A stretch of 16,147 nt of DNA from a bacterium (GTDB lineage: Bacteria; UBA9089; CG2-30-40-21; SBAY01). Of this stretch, positions 14,186 to 16,147 are shown in pieces. How positions within the stretch are numbered: position 1 is the first letter of the stretch; the number at the start of each line of letters is the position of its first letter. The position numbers and the translations under genes were made by a program. The stretch is from NCBI GenBank assembly GCA_040757115.1, contig JBFLYA010000080.1, positions 1 through 16,147 of the forward strand, in the 5' to 3' direction. The notes beneath the pieces were generated by a model that was not told the origin of the DNA, did no database searches, and worked only from the letters and a program-made list of their open reading frames with translations.

Positions 14186-14740
14186 TTAAAATATCTCTTT
14201 TAGATTAAAGTTTAGCCCTTTGATTAACTTTGATTTAACCACATCCCCTATTTTATAAATGCCCGTATCTTCATAGAACTTGCCGGTATGAGAAAATATC
14301 TGGAGTGTCTTTTTATCTGCATCGACTATCCAGTATTCTTGAACCCGATAGGTCTCATAAAGTCTCTTTTTTAATAGTTTATCCAAATTTTGGGTATAAG
14401 GAGAGGTGATTTCGATAATTAAATCAGGTACACCTTCTATACACTTATCTGTAATGATAGACATCTTTTCCTTAGAGATAAAAAATATATCTGGTTGAAC
14501 CACATTTTCATCTGATAAAACAACATCACAAGGGGCATAAAATACTTCCCCTAAATTACCCCTGGTAACAAATTCATCAATAATTTTACCAAGTTTTCTA
14601 ATAATCCTTTGATGATACGGAACTGGTGCTGGACTCATATAAACCTTCCCCTGAATTATTTGATACCTTTTCCCATTATCGGGAAACTGGACATAATCTT
14701 GATATGTCCAGTTTTCTTCCTCTGTGGCTACTGTTGACAT
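14186..14740 (-). CDS. Uma2-family PD-(D/E)xK nuclease-fold protein
   Basis: A 184-aa Uma2 (DUF820) protein with the restriction-endonuclease-like fold. Characteristic segments are WTYQDYVQFPDNGKRYQIIQ (11-30, including the RYEIIDG-type motif), SPAPVPYHQ (36-44), VVQPDIFFIS (80-89, metal-binding Asp84), GVPDLIIEITSP (103-114, Glu110) and the closing KLLKKRLYETY...EYWIVD. The family is expanded in cyanobacteria and some candidate phyla, and its biological role is unsettled; many copies occur singly near mobile DNA. The start has GGGAGG upstream. A TTGACA-N17-TAAGAT promoter lies about 190 bp upstream, and a 12-bp hairpin sits in the leader. Confidence 0.9.
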   Translation of the reverse strand: MSTVATEEENWTYQDYVQFPDNGKRYQIIQGKVYMSPAPVPYHQRIIRKLGKIIDEFVTRGNLGEVFYAPCDVVLSDENVVQPDIFFISKEKMSIITDKCIEGVPDLIIEITSPYTQNLDKLLKKRLYETYRVQEYWIVDADKKTLQIFSHTGKFYEDTGIYKIGDVVKSKLIKGLNFNLKEIF

Positions 14741-14770
14741 TGATTTTCCTCCCTGCTTCTCTTAAAGTCT

Positions 14771-14797
14771 CCTGCAAGGTTTGAAAAACCTTGCAGG
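14771..14797. repeat. 12-bp perfect palindromic hairpin in the Uma2 leader
   Basis: CCTGCAAGGTTT (14771-14782) and AAACCTTGCAGG (14786-14797) pair perfectly around a GAA loop. On the plus strand a T-run follows (14804-14809), as in an intrinsic terminator, but no plus-strand gene ends here. On the minus strand it lies about 30 nt upstream of the Uma2 start and could shape its leader RNA. REP-like palindromes of this kind are often dispersed. Confidence 0.6.
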
Positions 14798-14924
14798 TAG
14801 TTGTTTTTTCACTATTTAAGAAGACACTATTACTATAATACACTTTTGCTTTACCAAATTAATCATACTTGTAATGAATTATCAACTTAAAAAATCTTTT
14901 TTCATTTATTGATTCTCTATTTCA

Positions 14925-14953
14925 ATCTTAACAAAAAAAGAAGAATTTGTCAA
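14925..14953 (-). promoter_or_regulatory. Sigma70-like promoter for the Uma2 gene
   Basis: On the minus strand TTGACA (14948-14953) is separated by 17 bp from TAAGAT (14925-14930), two mismatches from TATAAT. It lies in the 247-bp spacer after the broken propeller gene and would give a leader of about 180 nt including the 12-bp hairpin. Confidence 0.5.
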
Positions 14954-14987
14954 CAAAGTTTTTCACGAAACCAAAAAGACTCTAATC

Positions 14988-15939
14988 TTAATGGTTATGA
15001 AGAACAAAGGTTTTAATTCCGTTGGAAGTGAGGATATATAACTTATTTTCTTCCATTGTAATATCTTTCGCCCTCTGGACTTTAAAGAAGCCTGGATGAT
15101 GGTTATCGCAATCAGGGTTCAAATTCGTATCGAGAATTTGAATACAACCATCCTCATTTAAAGCAATAATATTGTTCTTACCAAAGGATAAATCTATTAT
15201 TTTTTCTAAACTCTTAGAAGTTGAAATCGAAATCTGGCTTTTTACTTTTTTTGTTCGCTTATTTATTTTTCCTATTTTTATCTTTGTCAGTCCCCCATTT
15301 TGTCTATCAATGGCACACAGTTCATTACCTTTTACCATAATTTTTCCAAATTTTTCATTTGGGTAGGCATCAAGAGTCCAATTTTTGAATAAGTGACTTA
15401 AGATATAACATTCAATTCGGACTACGGTTGATACATAAAAGTTCTCTTTTTCTATCACTATTCCATTTATTTCTTCCGGTAAAGAGACAAGTGTGCGTAA
15501 ATATGTTTCTTGTTCTGCGTCTAACTTCATAGATATGATTCTTTTCATCCCTATCTATCACATAAATTTTATTGTTGGCTACAGTTAAAGAAACAGGGTT
15601 TTTAAATCTGTATGCAATTTGCCCTATTTCTATAATGCTCGTAATTCCTGCTTCCTGGATATATTTAGTTCTTTTGAAAGGGACTATTTCGCCTGAGTAA
15701 ATATCAACTTTGGTAATACCCACAGGGGTAAGACAATACAGGATAGAGTTATCTATGGTTACATCAAGGGTATCATAAGGCACCGGGATAATTTGTGGAA
15801 TTTCCTCTATGTTTTTCGCTACCCACACTTGCCCTTCTCTATCTACATAAGGATAACTTCTGGATAAGGCTGATGTTGTCCAGTGAAACTCAATAATAAT
15901 GATGACTACCAAAAGACCAACAACTTTCCATTTAGTCAT
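14988..15939 (-). pseudogene. Frameshifted secreted or membrane-anchored beta-propeller-like gene
   Basis: Two overlapping frames form one gene. The 5' part (15939 to about 15530) starts with a signal peptide or anchor (MTKWKVVGLLVVIIII, then TTSAL) and has propeller-like strands such as DNSILYCLTPVGITKVDIYSG's core (ILYCLTPVGITKVD) and SLTVANNKIYVIDRD. The 3' part (from about 15500 to 14988) continues the same style in another frame: LVSLPEEINGIVIEKENFYV, IIALNEDGCIQILD, LYILTSNGIKTF. The span of 952 bp is one base more than a multiple of three, which fits a single-base insertion (or loss of two) between about 15525 and 15480. No long homopolymer lies there. If intact it would encode about 316 aa. 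The ribosome site AAGGA precedes the ATG at 15939. Function unknown; the repeats suggest an NHL or WD-like propeller. The break may be real or an assembly error. Confidence 0.75.
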
Positions 15940-16010
15940 TTTTCCTTATACCTCCTCGTATAATATATATTGTTGGTCATTTTGAATGCCACAATCTTAA
16001 TTCCTTATTA

Positions 16011-16040
16011 AATCCCCCACGATTGGGGGTTGGGGGTTGA
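16011..16040. repeat. C/G-run hairpin repeat, right edge
   Basis: CCCCCA (16014-16019) pairs with TGGGGG (16024-16029), followed by a second GGGGG run (16032-16036). Read on the minus strand it has the same plan as positions 1-27: two C-runs separated by AA, a short A/T-rich loop, then a G-run and GGA. It is probably another copy of the same dispersed repeat in inverted orientation. Confidence 0.5.
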
Positions 16041-16078
16041 AAATAAAATTAAAAAATTAATTATTAGTACTGGTAGTG

Positions 16079-16141
16079 ATGTGGAGAGTGTGGGTAACTC
16101 CAAAGGAGTTATCCAAGCAATTGTGGGTAAGTTGTGGACAG
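16079..16141 (+). promoter_or_regulatory. Cluster of DnaA-box-like 9-mers beside an A/T stretch
   Basis: TGTGGGTAA occurs twice (16089-16097 and 16122-16130), each one mismatch from the DnaA box TGTGNATAA. TTATCCAAG (16109-16117, opposite orientation), TGTGGAGAG (16080-16088) and TGTGGACAG (16133-16141) each differ at two positions. The first copy and TTATCC also form a hairpin (92-114 of this kilobase). An uninterrupted A/T run (16040-16066) lies just to the left. This is the layout of a replication origin, but the window ends here and no dnaA or dnaN gene is seen. Confidence 0.35.
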
Positions 16142-16147
16142 CTCTGC

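Noticed and set aside
14771-14809. Intrinsic terminator on the plus strand (hairpin plus T-run)
   Set aside because: No plus-strand gene ends upstream of it, so the T-run is probably incidental to a REP-like palindrome; it is listed as a repeat instead.

Overview
The window is a 16.1 kb piece of a low-GC bacterial chromosome or contig. Every gene I can support lies on the minus strand, so transcription runs from high to low coordinates. Shine-Dalgarno sites (GGAGG-type) and sigma70-like promoters point to a bacterium. The AT-rich spacers hold short repeats: C/G-run hairpins, a MITE-like inverted repeat and CRCARAGR-type motifs. With the large share of unfamiliar genes, this suggests an uncultivated lineage from a metagenome; I cannot name the phylum.

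In transcription order from the right edge: a group of DnaA-box-like 9-mers beside a pure A/T stretch (16.04-16.14 kb, possibly the edge of a replication origin); a secreted or anchored beta-propeller-like gene broken by a frameshift (15.0-15.9 kb); a Uma2-type PD-(D/E)xK nuclease-fold gene with its own promoter and a 5' UTR hairpin; and a phosphoglucomutase/phosphomannomutase (12.7-14.1 kb).

Next comes a cluster of seven closely spaced genes (12.36-4.54 kb) behind a TTGACA-N18-TAGAAT promoter and a roughly 210-nt leader: a eukaryotic-type phosphomannomutase of the HAD fold, a second and very divergent alpha-D-phosphohexomutase, a two-helix membrane protein with a PLD-like soluble domain, a SLOG/LOG-like plus deoxyribosyltransferase/TIR-like fusion, a radical SAM protein with a SPASM-like tail (4-nt overlap with the fusion gene), a class III nucleotide cyclase with altered base-recognition residues, and a short-chain dehydrogenase. 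The cyclase C-terminus appears to share a domain with the membrane protein. Cyclase, SLOG/TIR-like sensor-effector and membrane protein together resemble nucleotide-second-messenger conflict systems such as Pycsar and CBASS. The phosphohexomutases, radical SAM enzyme and dehydrogenase are not part of any such system I know. This is the best candidate here for an undescribed system. GC content jumps from gene to gene within it, which suggests assembly from several sources.

The left part is more ordinary: phosphopentomutase (deoB), with a possible ROK-kinase remnant just after it, a pRiA4b ORF-3-like protein with zinc-binding modules at both ends, an MNT/HEPN toxin-antitoxin pair, a ROK-family glucokinase, and a 438-bp gene-free, repeat-rich end.
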